DNA of 64,000 bases, from the NCBI GenBank assembly GCA_016706225.1, contig JADJKB010000005.1, positions 558,001-622,000 on the forward strand, given 5' to 3'. Position 1 is the stretch's first letter; each line of letters starts with the position of its first letter. Origin of the DNA: Myxococcales bacterium (GTDB lineage Bacteria > Myxococcota_A > Polyangia > Polyangiales > Polyangiaceae). Position numbers and translations under genes: made by a program. A model generated the notes under the pieces. That model was not told the origin of the DNA, searched no databases, and worked only from the letters and a program-made list of their open reading frames with translations. This document shows positions 44,394-53,246 of this stretch, piece after piece.

Positions 44394-45317
44394 CTACTGG
44401 CCGACGGTGAGCAATCGGGTGAGCTCGGCGATTCCGGCGCCCAACGCTCCACCGGCGCGCACGAACGGGTCGTGGGCGAGGACTCGCTGGATGTCGCGCG
44501 GGTAGCCCAACGTCGTCAAATACAGGCGCGCCGTGTCGAGGCGAAAATCTCGACTCATCTGGGCGAGCGTATTGACCGCGCCGCGTAGCTTTTGTTCGAG
44601 AGCGGGTCGCACGCGAGAGATCGTACCAAAACCCGCTGCGTCCAGCGCGCGGGCGAGCGTGGTCCGGTCGACGCGGTCGACCAGGTAGTTCTGATACAGA
44701 AATCCGACCAGCATCGCCGCCACCACGCTCGGTTGACCGAGCTCGTCGAACAGCTCGCCGACGGCGCGCTTCTTCTGCGCGCGGTGGCGATAGGAGCTGA
44801 GGGAAAAGAGCCATCGCTCCGCCCGGTCCGTGTCCGACACCGCACACAGCGCCAGGTACTCGGCGGTCATCGCGAAGGCCTCGCACAGCATGACCTGCGG
44901 CAAGCATTCGCGAACCGCGAGGCTCTCCCGCACACACTTCGGCCGTCCGAAGAGCACGTCGAACGCCACGACGTGCGCCGACTCGTGCAAGACGAAGTTG
45001 GGCATCGGGCGATTCTTGCGCAGGTCAGCGGTCGTGAAGAAACCCGGGCGCCCGGCCTCGAGCTCCCTCAATGCCGCCACGTTGTCTCGATAAGGAATCG
45101 TGCGTGTTCTGAGCACCGTGTCGAGGGCGATCAGCGGGAAGGCGAAGTAGTTGCCCGGGTCGGCCAGGGAGAACCGTGCACCGCGCGCCAAGGACTCCTG
45201 GCGGATGCGTCGCAGGAACGGATTGCGCGCGAGCAGCAGGCCGTCGCCGAGGCTCTCGGCCAGCGACGAAGCGGAGCTGTGGCGGGCGTGCAGCTCGAGC
45301 AACTCGGCGAGGCGCAT
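44394..45317 (-). CDS. Hypothetical protein with HExxH motif
   Basis: A 307-residue protein. FVLHESAHVVAFDVLFG (His111, Glu112, His115) is a zinc-protease-type HExxH, and a second Glu occurs at 146 in LCEAFAMTAEYLA, about 31 residues on, which suits a gluzincin-like third ligand. It is otherwise unassignable; no signal peptide is present. The ATG overlaps the stop of the hydrolase gene (TGATG), so the two probably act together. Confidence 0.65.
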   Translation of the reverse strand: MRLAELLELHARHSSASSLAESLGDGLLLARNPFLRRIRQESLARGARFSLADPGNYFAFPLIALDTVLRTRTIPYRDNVAALRELEAGRPGFFTTADLRKNRPMPNFVLHESAHVVAFDVLFGRPKCVRESLAVRECLPQVMLCEAFAMTAEYLALCAVSDTDRAERWLFSLSSYRHRAQKKRAVGELFDELGQPSVVAAMLVGFLYQNYLVDRVDRTTLARALDAAGFGTISRVRPALEQKLRGAVNTLAQMSRDFRLDTARLYLTTLGYPRDIQRVLAHDPFVRAGGALGAGIAELTRLLTVGQ

Positions 45318-46249
45318 CAGAGCTGCGCCGCGACTCGTTCGATCGCGGAGGCGATCTCCCGAGGCACTTCCTCCTGCAAGAAGTGACCGGCTTCGGTGCG
45401 GGTAACCGTGGCGTTGGGGAGCAAGGTCTCGATGTGACGGCGGACTCGACCGAGGACCGGATCCCGATCACCCCAGACCAGCGCCGTCGGGCCCTCGAAC
45501 CGTTCGACGAGCGCCTGGCAGCGTGCGAGCGCCGGGATGCTCGGGTGTTGCATGGAGTCCGGGACCATCCGGGCCAGGGCCAAGGGCGCCACCCGATCGG
45601 CGACATGACGGAGTGGCCAGCGATAGGCCCGGGCCACCTCGCCGCGGATGCTTTGTTTGTCGCCCTGAGCCAGGTGCAGGGCGGTCTGCGGGAAGCCGAG
45701 TCCCCGAAACGCCAGCTCGGAGAGCAGCGGCGCGCGGGCAAAGCGATGAAACGCCGTCGCGCGGAAACCGGGTCGCGGCGGCCCGACGACGGTGTTCAGG
45801 ATCACGAGCCCCGCCAGGCGCGAGTCGCGCTCGGCGAACGCACCAAGTCCGATGGGCCCACCCCAGTCCTGGACGACGAGGATCACGTCGTCGAGGCGGA
45901 GTGTGTCGAGCAGGGCACCGAGCCAACGGATGTGATTTTCGAGTGTGTGTGCCCGAGGCGAGCGCGGTTTGTCCGAGAGCCCCAGGCCCACGAGATCCGG
46001 CATCACCAGTCGCAGCGGGGTGCCACGCAGCTCGGCGGCTACCTTGCGGTACAAGAAGCCCCAGGTGGGATTGCCGTGGACCAGGACGACCGGGCGTCCC
46101 TGGCCGGACTCCATCACGTGCAATGCGTGTCCGTCGGCGAGCATGGAGTAGCGCTCGAAAGGCAGCATGCGATCGAGCCAAGCGGGCAACTCGGGAGCAG
46201 GAAGTCGGTGCACCTCGGGGATCGGAGCCCGATCCCTGTCCGAGATCAA
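45317..46249 (-). CDS. Haloalkane dehalogenase-like alpha/beta hydrolase
   Basis: A 310-residue protein resembling haloalkane dehalogenases, which cut carbon-halogen bonds hydrolytically. VVLVHGNPTWGFLYRKV gives the oxyanion hole with Asn60. VVQDWGGPIGL has Asp128 as nucleophile followed by Trp129, the halide-binding Trp. GDRDP and AGHFLQEE (His289) complete the triad. Many relatives with these residues act on other esters or epoxides, so dehalogenation is only likely. The start is a TTG at 46247-46249; the ATG at residue 28 (MLPFERY) is an alternative. It begins 45 bp from the divergent dtd. Confidence 0.85.
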   Translation of the reverse strand: MISDRDRAPIPEVHRLPAPELPAWLDRMLPFERYSMLADGHALHVMESGQGRPVVLVHGNPTWGFLYRKVAAELRGTPLRLVMPDLVGLGLSDKPRSPRAHTLENHIRWLGALLDTLRLDDVILVVQDWGGPIGLGAFAERDSRLAGLVILNTVVGPPRPGFRATAFHRFARAPLLSELAFRGLGFPQTALHLAQGDKQSIRGEVARAYRWPLRHVADRVAPLALARMVPDSMQHPSIPALARCQALVERFEGPTALVWGDRDPVLGRVRRHIETLLPNATVTRTEAGHFLQEEVPREIASAIERVAAQL

Positions 46250-46294
46250 CCCCGCTCTGTCGGTAGAGCGCGCTTCATGCTAGCCGAGTCCCAC

Positions 46295-46744
46295 ATGCGG
46301 GCGGTCGTCCAGCGGGTTCGTAGAGCGGAGGTCAGCGTGGAGGGCGACGTGGTCGGCCGAATCGCGGCGGGTCTGTGTGTGCTCGTGGGCGTGGGGCGCG
46401 ACGACACCGACGCCGACGCCGACACACTGGCGGAGAAGGTGCTCGGGTTGCGGGTGTTCGAGGACGTCGAGGGCAAGATGAACCGGAGTCTGCTCGACAC
46501 CGGAGGCGCGCTGCTCGCGGTCTCGCAGTTCACGCTCTTCGGCGACGCGCGCAAGGGGCGGCGCCCGAGCTTCATCGAGGCGATGGAGCCCGAGCGAGCG
46601 AATGTGCTGTTTCAGCGCTTCTGCGAGAAAAGCCGGGCGGGCGGCGTCGAGGTCGCCACCGGGCGCTTCCGGGCCGACATGTGCGTGGCGCTCGAGAACG
46701 ACGGCCCCGTCACGATCCTGATCGACACCAAGAAGGTGTTCTAG
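46295..46744 (+). CDS. dtd: D-aminoacyl-tRNA deacylase
   Basis: A 149-residue Dtd, which removes D-amino acids from tRNA. The signature motifs are SQFTLFGDARKGRRPSF (SQxTL at 77-81) and NDGPVT (135-140), plus the N-terminal MRAVVQRVRRAEVSV. Length is right. The stop TAG (46742-46744) lies inside the terminal CTAG of the MITE-like repeat that follows, so the last residue or the stop may have been fixed by insertion of the repeat. Confidence 0.96.
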   Translation: MRAVVQRVRRAEVSVEGDVVGRIAAGLCVLVGVGRDDTDADADTLAEKVLGLRVFEDVEGKMNRSLLDTGGALLAVSQFTLFGDARKGRRPSFIEAMEPERANVLFQRFCEKSRAGGVEVATGRFRADMCVALENDGPVTILIDTKKVF

Positions 46745-46899
46745 AGCGCCGAACAGGTTGAACGTCTTTGTTTTCCGGGACTTGCAAGGTGTTCGGCGCT
46801 CGCGCGCGGAGCGCGCACGGCCGAAGGCCGGGGGTTTGGGGCGCAGCCCCAACGTAAAGGTCCTAGAACACGAGCAGCGCAAGCTGATCGGTGTTCTAG
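46741..46899 (-). repeat. 159-bp MITE-like repeat, copy B
   Basis: Inverted copy of the repeat at 40368-40527. It fills the whole space between dtd (plus) and the radical SAM gene (minus). The CTAG at each end contains both genes' stop codons (46742-46744 and 46896-46898). Its stem-loops could act as a two-way transcription terminator. Confidence 0.85.
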
Positions 46900-49133
46900 G
46901 CGCGCAGGGTCTTCGCGCGCAGGGTGGCCACGCCGACTCCACCGCGCGTGCGCACCGCCACGCAGAGTGCGTCGTCGACGCCTTCGGCGGGCGTCCAGTG
47001 CGCGACTTGCCCGCTGCTGTCCACTGGCCCCTGCGCCTCCCAGCGTGTGCTTGCGCCGTCCGGTACACCGACCAGCTTGGCCTCGATGACGCCGTCCTTC
47101 AAGGTCGCGGCGATCTCCACCTCGGGGGGATCGAAGAGCGGGAGATCCTTGGTGCGCACCGCGCGCCGGGCGCTGGTGTCGACCCATTGATCGATCAGCT
47201 TCAAGCGACCGCCTGGCGCGACTTCGGTGTCGTTCAGGGACATGCCTCCGTCATCTGGCGGAGGATCGGCGACCATCGAATCCGGCTCGGCGTCGGGTTC
47301 GGCGTCCATTCCGCCATCCATGGGCAGCGCGTCGACGACCATCTGATCTTGGTCGACGTCCTGACCCCCATCGAACGGCAAGGGGTCGGCGACGAACTGG
47401 TCGGGCTTGCCGCCATCGGCGGGTTTTGGCTCGGTCCCGTCTTCCGTGCTGCCTCCGCAACCCAGCGCCCAGAGGGCGAGGGACGCGCCGAGCGCGAGGT
47501 TCTTGCCTACGCGGGCCTTCTGCCGCCGCTGGGCTGCAGCGCGCGGCTCGGCCAGCCGTCGGACGTAGGCGTCGATCTCCGCGTAGAACTCGTCGAGCTC
47601 GTGCTGCCAGCTCTGGTCGGCCGCCGCGACTTCGAGCGCGAGCAGCGCGGTCCGTCGCTCGATGCCGTCGAAGTCCTCGAGGTCCGCGCGTTCGGCGAGC
47701 TCGACGGCTTTCTCCAGGTAGTGCGCGGTGTCCAGCGTGATGGCGCGGGTGAGCGACTCTGCGCGCTCGCGCAGCCTTCGATGTGCGCCGCCGAGATCCG
47801 GGTGGAAGTGCTCCACCAGCTTGGCCGCATAACCGACGCCCATGTAGCGGTTGGCCACGCCGTCGCAGCGGAAGTTTCGCTCGCGAAACACCGCGGCCGT
47901 GATGCGGAAACACAGCTCCGTGCGCGGGTCGTCGATGCGGTAGTTCCAGCCCAGGTAACTGCCACCGATCTTTCCGGCATCCGCCAGACCCTGCTGCAGC
48001 GGTGTTCCGTAGTACGGCTCAGCGCGACAGAAGTTGACGGGCTGTGCGGGATGCTCGCGCATGAACGCGATGTTCTCGCGCACGTGCCCGAGTGTTGCCT
48101 GGGGTTCGAAGATCAGCAGGTTGTAGCAGGCGAAGATCCCCGCTCTGTCGCAGGCATCGAGGGCCTGCGACACGGCTCGGTGCTGAACCCCGCGGTTCAG
48201 GTGGCTGGAGCCCGCCTCGGCGACGTTCTCGACTCCGACGTAGAGCCGCACGACACCGAGCTCGCGCAGCTCGCGAGCGAGCTCTGGGTCCAGGGTCTCG
48301 GGGCGGCACTTGCCGATGAACCCTCGTTTCTTCACGCCCCGGCTCTCGAGCCCGTCACAGATGGCTCGCACACGCGCGAGCGAGGCTTCGGGTTTGGGCA
48401 ACAGGAAGTTGTCGTCGTGGAAACAGAACACACAAGCCTCGCCCAGCGCCTGGGTCAGGCGGGACATTTCTTCGGCCACGTTGTCCGGGCTGCGCAGCCT
48501 GAGCAGCGGTCCGCCGCCGTCGTGTTTCGCGTCCCGGTAGAACGACGTGATGGAGCAGTAGCTGCAACTGCCCCAGCAACCGCGGGAGCCCATGATGGGG
48601 ACGAACGGCACGCCGGCGTGGCGAGCAGGACGCCGGTAGCGCTTCGGGAACGGGAGGTCGTCGAGGCTGGTTCCAAAGCCGCGCCCCGCCGTACGGTGCA
48701 CGCCGTTGTCATCGACGAACGCCAGGCCGCGGATGGAGTCGAGCGGTTCCCCCGCCGCGAGCGCCGCGAGCAGCTCGACGAACGTCTCCTCCCCATCGTG
48801 CAGCACGACGCTGTCGATGCCGTGCCCGCGTCCGAGCACCTCGCGATCTGCGAGCGTCGGGAACTGTCCGCCTGCCGTCAGGTGCCCGGTGAATCCTGCT
48901 CGTCGGAGCGCCCGCGCCAGTGACACGAAATCGTGCGACCGGTGCTGGAACTGCATGCTCAAGCCGACCACGTCGGGTCTTTCGGCTGCGACGTCGCGGG
49001 CGATGCGTGGCACGTCCTGCTTGGCGTTGAACGCCACGATGTTCACGCTGTGGCCCGCCGCCTCGGCGACCGCGGCGATCATGCCCACGCCCAGGTTCTC
49101 CTCGAAATCGGCCCCGATCAGCACAACACGCAT
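46896..49133 (-). CDS. B12-binding radical SAM enzyme fused to lipobox and DPLP-DGG repeat domain
   Basis: A 745-residue protein. A B12-binding Rossmann domain (about 1-130, VVLIGADFEENLGVGM) is followed by a radical SAM domain (about 180-400) with SRGCWGSCSYCSI, Cys186, Cys190 and Cys193 binding [4Fe-4S]. The 130 residues after it are helical. Near 542-559 comes a hydrophobic NLALGASLALWALGCGGS, like a signal peptide with a lipobox, in mid-protein. Then three 13-residue motifs (578-590, 596-608, 618-630) of type D[QS].V.D[AP][LP]P.DGG, and a C-terminal beta-like domain of about 115 residues. Start at ATG preceded by GGGAGG; upstream frame is not plausible. It may modify its own tail or a partner, or the tail may be a lipoprotein fused by chance. 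Confidence 0.82.
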   Translation of the reverse strand: MRVVLIGADFEENLGVGMIAAVAEAAGHSVNIVAFNAKQDVPRIARDVAAERPDVVGLSMQFQHRSHDFVSLARALRRAGFTGHLTAGGQFPTLADREVLGRGHGIDSVVLHDGEETFVELLAALAAGEPLDSIRGLAFVDDNGVHRTAGRGFGTSLDDLPFPKRYRRPARHAGVPFVPIMGSRGCWGSCSYCSITSFYRDAKHDGGGPLLRLRSPDNVAEEMSRLTQALGEACVFCFHDDNFLLPKPEASLARVRAICDGLESRGVKKRGFIGKCRPETLDPELARELRELGVVRLYVGVENVAEAGSSHLNRGVQHRAVSQALDACDRAGIFACYNLLIFEPQATLGHVRENIAFMREHPAQPVNFCRAEPYYGTPLQQGLADAGKIGGSYLGWNYRIDDPRTELCFRITAAVFRERNFRCDGVANRYMGVGYAAKLVEHFHPDLGGAHRRLRERAESLTRAITLDTAHYLEKAVELAERADLEDFDGIERRTALLALEVAAADQSWQHELDEFYAEIDAYVRRLAEPRAAAQRRQKARVGKNLALGASLALWALGCGGSTEDGTEPKPADGGKPDQFVADPLPFDGGQDVDQDQMVVDALPMDGGMDAEPDAEPDSMVADPPPDDGGMSLNDTEVAPGGRLKLIDQWVDTSARRAVRTKDLPLFDPPEVEIAATLKDGVIEAKLVGVPDGASTRWEAQGPVDSSGQVAHWTPAEGVDDALCVAVRTRGGVGVATLRAKTLRA

Positions 49134-49235
49134 GGCAACCTCCCAGCCGAAGACTGCGGCTGGCCACAACGGGAGCGCCTTGACCGGGATCAAGTCAGGA
49201 GCGTTTTGCGGGTCCTCGAAGGGTGGCGGCGCGAG

Positions 49236-50141
49236 TCACAGGCAGTTGAAGAAACCCTTGGCTGCGTCGAAGCCGCAGCTCTGGCAGGCGATCTCGTGGA
49301 TCTTCTCGGCCTCGCACCAGACGACGGTAGTGCCGTCGCAGCGCCCCTCGTAGCTCTCGCCGTGGCAGGGATCGCTCGGCGCCGAGTCCGGTTTGCCCTC
49401 GCTCGGCGCGGGCTTCCCGAGCACGAACTCGGCGAAGGCATCGGCTCGGGTGTCCACCCCGTAGTAGTTGCAACCGGCATCACCGTAGGACGTGACACCG
49501 GCGACGAACCACTCGCTGCCCACGTTGGCGAAGGCCGGCCCGCCGCTGTCGCCGTTGCAGGTGTTCTTGCCCGGGGTCTGGTAGACGAAGCGCGTTGCTT
49601 CGACCGCGGAGATGGGCATGGTCACCAGGCGCTTCACTCCGGCGCCTCCGCCGTGACCGCTCGTGATGCCGTAGCCGACGAAGGACAACTTCTGACCCAC
49701 CCAGCTCTGATCCATCTCCGGCAAGATCTCGATGGGCGCGACCGGTGCATCGGCAGCGAGCGTGACGTAGCCGATGTCGTTCTCGATCTTCGCGGAGTCA
49801 TAAGCGGGATGCGCGCTGATCGCCGTGACCGCGACCACGGTTTTCGGTGAGGATAGACTCGGTTCGATGACGAACTTCAGCGATGCGGCGCTGACGTCTT
49901 CGAGGCAGTGTGCTGCGGTCAGCACCGTGCGCGCAGCAACGAGTGTTCCGGTGCAGTGCGCCGAGCCCCAGCGGGTGAGGGCGCCAGCTGCGGGAAACTC
50001 GCTGGTCGCGCTGCCGCCCACGATGTCGTCTCGGGTCGTGTTGGACGGTTCGCTCTCCTCGGGCGGCGCAGCGGCAGGACCACAACCTGCGAGCGCGGTC
50101 AGCGAGAGCACGAGGGACACCAATAGCGAGCGAGCGGGCAT
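49236..50141 (-). CDS. Trypsin-like serine protease lipoprotein
   Basis: A 301-residue lipoprotein (MPARSLLVSLVLSLTALAGC, lipobox LAGC). A chymotrypsin-fold domain begins with a zymogen-like IVGGS (40-44). The triad is His78 (TAAHC), Asp122 (ENDIGYV) and Ser199 (CNGDSGGP). The Asp in CNGDSGG position is normal; the S1 pocket cannot be resolved, so specificity is unknown. The C-terminal tail, CHGESYEGRCDGTTVVWCEAEKIHEIACQSCG, is Cys-rich, as seen in other myxobacterial proteases. It is 103 bp upstream of the radical SAM gene on the same strand. Confidence 0.92.
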   Translation of the reverse strand: MPARSLLVSLVLSLTALAGCGPAAAPPEESEPSNTTRDDIVGGSATSEFPAAGALTRWGSAHCTGTLVAARTVLTAAHCLEDVSAASLKFVIEPSLSSPKTVVAVTAISAHPAYDSAKIENDIGYVTLAADAPVAPIEILPEMDQSWVGQKLSFVGYGITSGHGGGAGVKRLVTMPISAVEATRFVYQTPGKNTCNGDSGGPAFANVGSEWFVAGVTSYGDAGCNYYGVDTRADAFAEFVLGKPAPSEGKPDSAPSDPCHGESYEGRCDGTTVVWCEAEKIHEIACQSCGFDAAKGFFNCL

Positions 50142-50359
50142 GAACGGCCTCCGATAGGGGGGCGCACGTGCGGCCCAATGGGATGACACCCGGTCGTGAT
50201 GGCGTTGCAGAAGGCCGCTGAAATGAGTGTGTGCGGGTGGGTGCACGTCGCAGGTTGGAGTCGAGCGTGTGCAGCCGCGGGGCGCGGGCGCGGGCGCGCG
50301 CCTGGGCCTGCGCTCGAGGCAAGTGCGCGCAGGCGTATAGTGCCCACGGAGGCTCGGGC

Positions 50360-52213
50360 ATGCGCACATGGATTTCAGCGCTGACCCTCGGATTTTTCCT
50401 GGGGACTAGCGGGCAGGCGGACGGCAAGGAGTGGTTCGTTGCAGTCGGCGCCGCCGGCAACGGCGAAGCCGCGACCCCGTTCGGCAAGATCCAGCAGGGT
50501 ATCGACGCAGCGCAGCCCGGAGACGTCGTCACGGTGTCGGCGGGCACGTACGTCGAAGCTCTGAAGACTGCGCGAGACGGGACGGCCGCGAGCCCCATCA
50601 CCGTTCGGACGGCTGCGGGTGCCAAGGCGGAAATTACGCTGGCCGGAGAGCTGTTGCAGGTCGACCACGCGTTCTTCGTGTTCGACGGCTTCGTGCTCGA
50701 CGGAAAGTACGCCAACTTCGATCTGGTGGACGTGAACGACGGCGCGAAGGGACTCGTCCTGAAGAACACGGAGATCCGCCACGGCACCAAGGACTGCGTC
50801 GACATGGCCGGACCGTCCGACGTCTTGATCGACAAGTGTTTGATTCATCACTGTCTGAACTCGGCGGGTGGACAGACCGACGCACACGGGGTGACCGGTG
50901 GACCGGTGAAAAACCTCACGCTGCGTGACACCGAGATCCACACCTGCAGTGGGGACGCGATTCAGTTCGACCCCGGACGTCAGCTGCCGGGATGGAACAA
51001 CATCGTCGTGGAAGGCTGCAAGCTGTGGACTGGGCCGCTGGCCGTCGCAGAGAACGGTTTTGCCGCAGGGGTCGTGCCCGGAGAAAACGCCATCGACACC
51101 AAGACGAACGCGGCCGCACCGCGCGCAAAGCTCAGCGTCGTGAACACCAGCGCTTGGGGCTTTCGCGGTGGTCTGATCACCAACATGGCCGCCTTCAATC
51201 TCAAAGAGAACATCGACGCCGTGTTCGACGGCGTGAGCGTTTTCGATTCGGAGATTGCCTTTCGTACCCGCGGACCGGGCAGCAATGGTGGAGCGTGGGT
51301 GAAGATCCGGAACGCCGTGGTGTTCGACGTCGACAAGGCGGTCCGCTACGAGGACAACATCGACAAACTCGCGATTTACAACGCCACTTTCGGGCGCGAC
51401 GTGCTCGCGGCGTTTCAGGCAGCCAGCAGTGCGGCCACCAAACCGGACCTCGAGAACCTCTTGGTCTTGGGCACACTGCCGGGTCAGGCGAGTGGTGCTT
51501 CGAACCTGGCGGTCAGCCCGAGCGCGTTCGTGGACGCCTCCAAGGACGACTACCACCTCGCGGCAGGCTCTCCCGCAGTCGACAAGGGCAAGACCATTGC
51601 CGAGGTGTCAACCGATCGTGACGGGACGCCGCGTCCGCAGGGTGGCGGGTACGATGTCGGCGCCTACGAGGATTGCAGCGGTGCAAGCTGCGGCAGCGCC
51701 GGCAGCGGCGGCAGCGGCGGCAGCGGTGGCAGCGGTGGCAGCGGGGGTCAGGCCGGCACACCCGCTGGCGGCGCAGGGGGTGCGAGTGCCGGTGGCGCTA
51801 CGAACACGGGCGGTGTCGGAGGCGTCGTCGCCGGTGGGGCGAGTGCGACCGGTGGTAGCGGGGCGAAGAGCTCCGGCGACGACCGGGGGATGCGGCTGTC
51901 GCAGCGCCTCGGGAGGGAGCGGGAGTCGCGGGCTCTGGCTCTGGCTGAGTGCGCTCGTCGTCGCCGTCAGCCGAGCTCGTTCCGCGCGGCCTTCTTCAGG
52001 AACAACACGCCGGTGAGCGTCGCCAAGACGCCGATGGCAATTCCCCACACGCCGAGCATTTCCGCGCCGCCCCGCGCGAAGCCAAATATCCCCAGGCCGA
52101 TCAGCGGCAAGCCGATCAACAAGCCGGCCAGGCCCGCACGGGTGCGTTTGCGTTTGGTCTCCACCCTGAGCGGCATCGAAAAGGTTGCGGGCTGGTACTG
52201 TGAGGGCAGCTGA
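50360..52213 (+). CDS. Right-handed beta-helix surface protein, MYXO-CTERM out of frame
   Basis: 617 residues as read. The signal peptide is MRTWISALTLGFFLGTSGQADG. GIDAAQPGDVVTVSAGTYVEAL, LVLKNTEIRHGTKDCVDM and IVVEGCKLWTG are beta-helix coils of the pectate-lyase-like kind (about 25-420); it probably binds or cleaves polysaccharide. A Gly/Ser/Ala linker follows. In this frame the end is a 100-residue run without structure. In the next frame the same DNA reads GCGCRSASGGSGSRGLWLW, then LSALVVAV and an Arg-rich end, a MYXO-CTERM anchor ending at 52016. One G fewer in the GGGGG at 51885-51889 would restore it. The extended tail is therefore doubtful. Confidence 0.75.
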   Translation: MRTWISALTLGFFLGTSGQADGKEWFVAVGAAGNGEAATPFGKIQQGIDAAQPGDVVTVSAGTYVEALKTARDGTAASPITVRTAAGAKAEITLAGELLQVDHAFFVFDGFVLDGKYANFDLVDVNDGAKGLVLKNTEIRHGTKDCVDMAGPSDVLIDKCLIHHCLNSAGGQTDAHGVTGGPVKNLTLRDTEIHTCSGDAIQFDPGRQLPGWNNIVVEGCKLWTGPLAVAENGFAAGVVPGENAIDTKTNAAAPRAKLSVVNTSAWGFRGGLITNMAAFNLKENIDAVFDGVSVFDSEIAFRTRGPGSNGGAWVKIRNAVVFDVDKAVRYEDNIDKLAIYNATFGRDVLAAFQAASSAATKPDLENLLVLGTLPGQASGASNLAVSPSAFVDASKDDYHLAAGSPAVDKGKTIAEVSTDRDGTPRPQGGGYDVGAYEDCSGASCGSAGSGGSGGSGGSGGSGGQAGTPAGGAGGASAGGATNTGGVGGVVAGGASATGGSGAKSSGDDRGMRLSQRLGRERESRALALAECARRRRQPSSFRAAFFRNNTPVSVAKTPMAIPHTPSISAPPRAKPNIPRPISGKPINKPARPARVRLRLVSTLSGIEKVAGWYCEGS

Positions 52214-52224
52214 TTGGGGTCCAT
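51967..52224 (-). CDS. Small two-helix membrane protein
   Basis: An 85-residue protein beginning MDPNQLPSQYQPATFSMPLRV, with two hydrophobic helices (GLAGLLIGLPLIGLGIFGFA and GVWGIAIGVLATLTGVLFL) joined by a short loop. N-terminal part is Pro/Gln-rich. No family recognised. It overlaps the extended reading of the beta-helix gene on the other strand; with the frame corrected the overlap is only 50 bp. Confidence 0.65.
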   Translation of the reverse strand: MDPNQLPSQYQPATFSMPLRVETKRKRTRAGLAGLLIGLPLIGLGIFGFARGGAEMLGVWGIAIGVLATLTGVLFLKKAARNELG

Positions 52225-52329
52225 GGTGATGGTTCCCAAGGTATCACTCGTCGGCTGGCGAATTCGAGGTGGGTCTTTGGGCGTGCTTCGACCACAGCGC
52301 GGCCGGCGCCGCGCAGGTTGAATGGACCG

Positions 52330-53144
52330 ATGATCGCGCTCGAAAACGTCGAAAAGCGCTTCGGCGAGAGCTACGCGCTTCGCGGGGTCTCGCTGTCGGT
52401 GGGTCGGGGTGAGCTGGTCGTCCTGGTAGGCGCGAGTGGCAGTGGAAAGACCACCACGCTCCGGCTCGTCAACCGCTTGACGGAACCCACGGGAGGGCGC
52501 GTGCCTCGGGGACACTGTGGGCCAATGCCATGAAGCGCGACGACGTGCAGCCGGCGTGGCGCGTGGCGGACGAGCTCGGCGGGTTTTTGGCCAAGCAACA
52601 CGGCGTTCGGGCCCTCGGTTCGTTGGGATTCGAAAACGCCTACGCTTTGTCGATGCGCCGAGACCGGGCCGCGGCTCTGGGGATCCGCAGCATCGAGGAT
52701 CTGGCGACTCGGGCCGGGAGTCTCGAGCTCGGGAGCGACTACGAGTTCTTCCAGCGTCCGGAGTGGCGCCGGTTGCGAGAGACCTACGGCCTCGCGTTCA
52801 AGCACACCGTGAGCTTCGACTCGACGTTCATGTACGAGGCAGTCAAGGCTGGCCGCGTGGACGTGATCACCGCCTTCTCTAGCGACGGCCGGATCGCGTC
52901 CTACGATCTGACGCTGCTCACGGATCCGCGGCACGCCTTCCCGCCGTACGACGCGGTGCTGCTCTTGTCGCCCCGCGTGGCAAACGACGAGCGCGTGGTG
53001 CGGGCGCTCCAGCCACTCGTCCGGGCCATCGACGTCGAGGACATGCGCCGGGCGAACCTCTTGGTCGATCGCGAGACCGACAAACAAACTCCGGCGCAGG
53101 CGGCGAGCTGGCTCGATGGAGTGTTGCGCACGCGGCACGAGTGA
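52330..53144 (+). pseudogene. Osmoprotectant ABC transporter remnant with internal deletion
   Basis: The first 58 residues (MIALENVEKRFGESYALRGVS..., Walker A GASGSGKTTTLR, then NRLTEPTGGRV) are the start of an OpuC/OsmV/ProV-like ATPase. The frame is then lost at about 52500. From about 52505 another frame gives SGTLWANAMKRDDVQPAW, then GSLGFENAYALSMRRDRAAALGI, FDSTFMYEAVKAGRVDV and FSSDGRIASYDL, the C-terminal part of an OsmF/OpuC-type substrate-binding protein. The ATPase body, any permease and the front of the binding protein are missing. What is left cannot transport. The second part (ATG at 52530) could still be translated as 204 residues. Confidence 0.85.
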
Positions 53145-53246
53145 CCGCCGCAGGAACACCGAGGTAGAGCGTACGGCCGTGCCTCCGCTCCAATTTGCGG
53201 GCGCCGCGGCTGCTGCACCGGTTGCCGCGTGCTACCCTCGGCGCCG

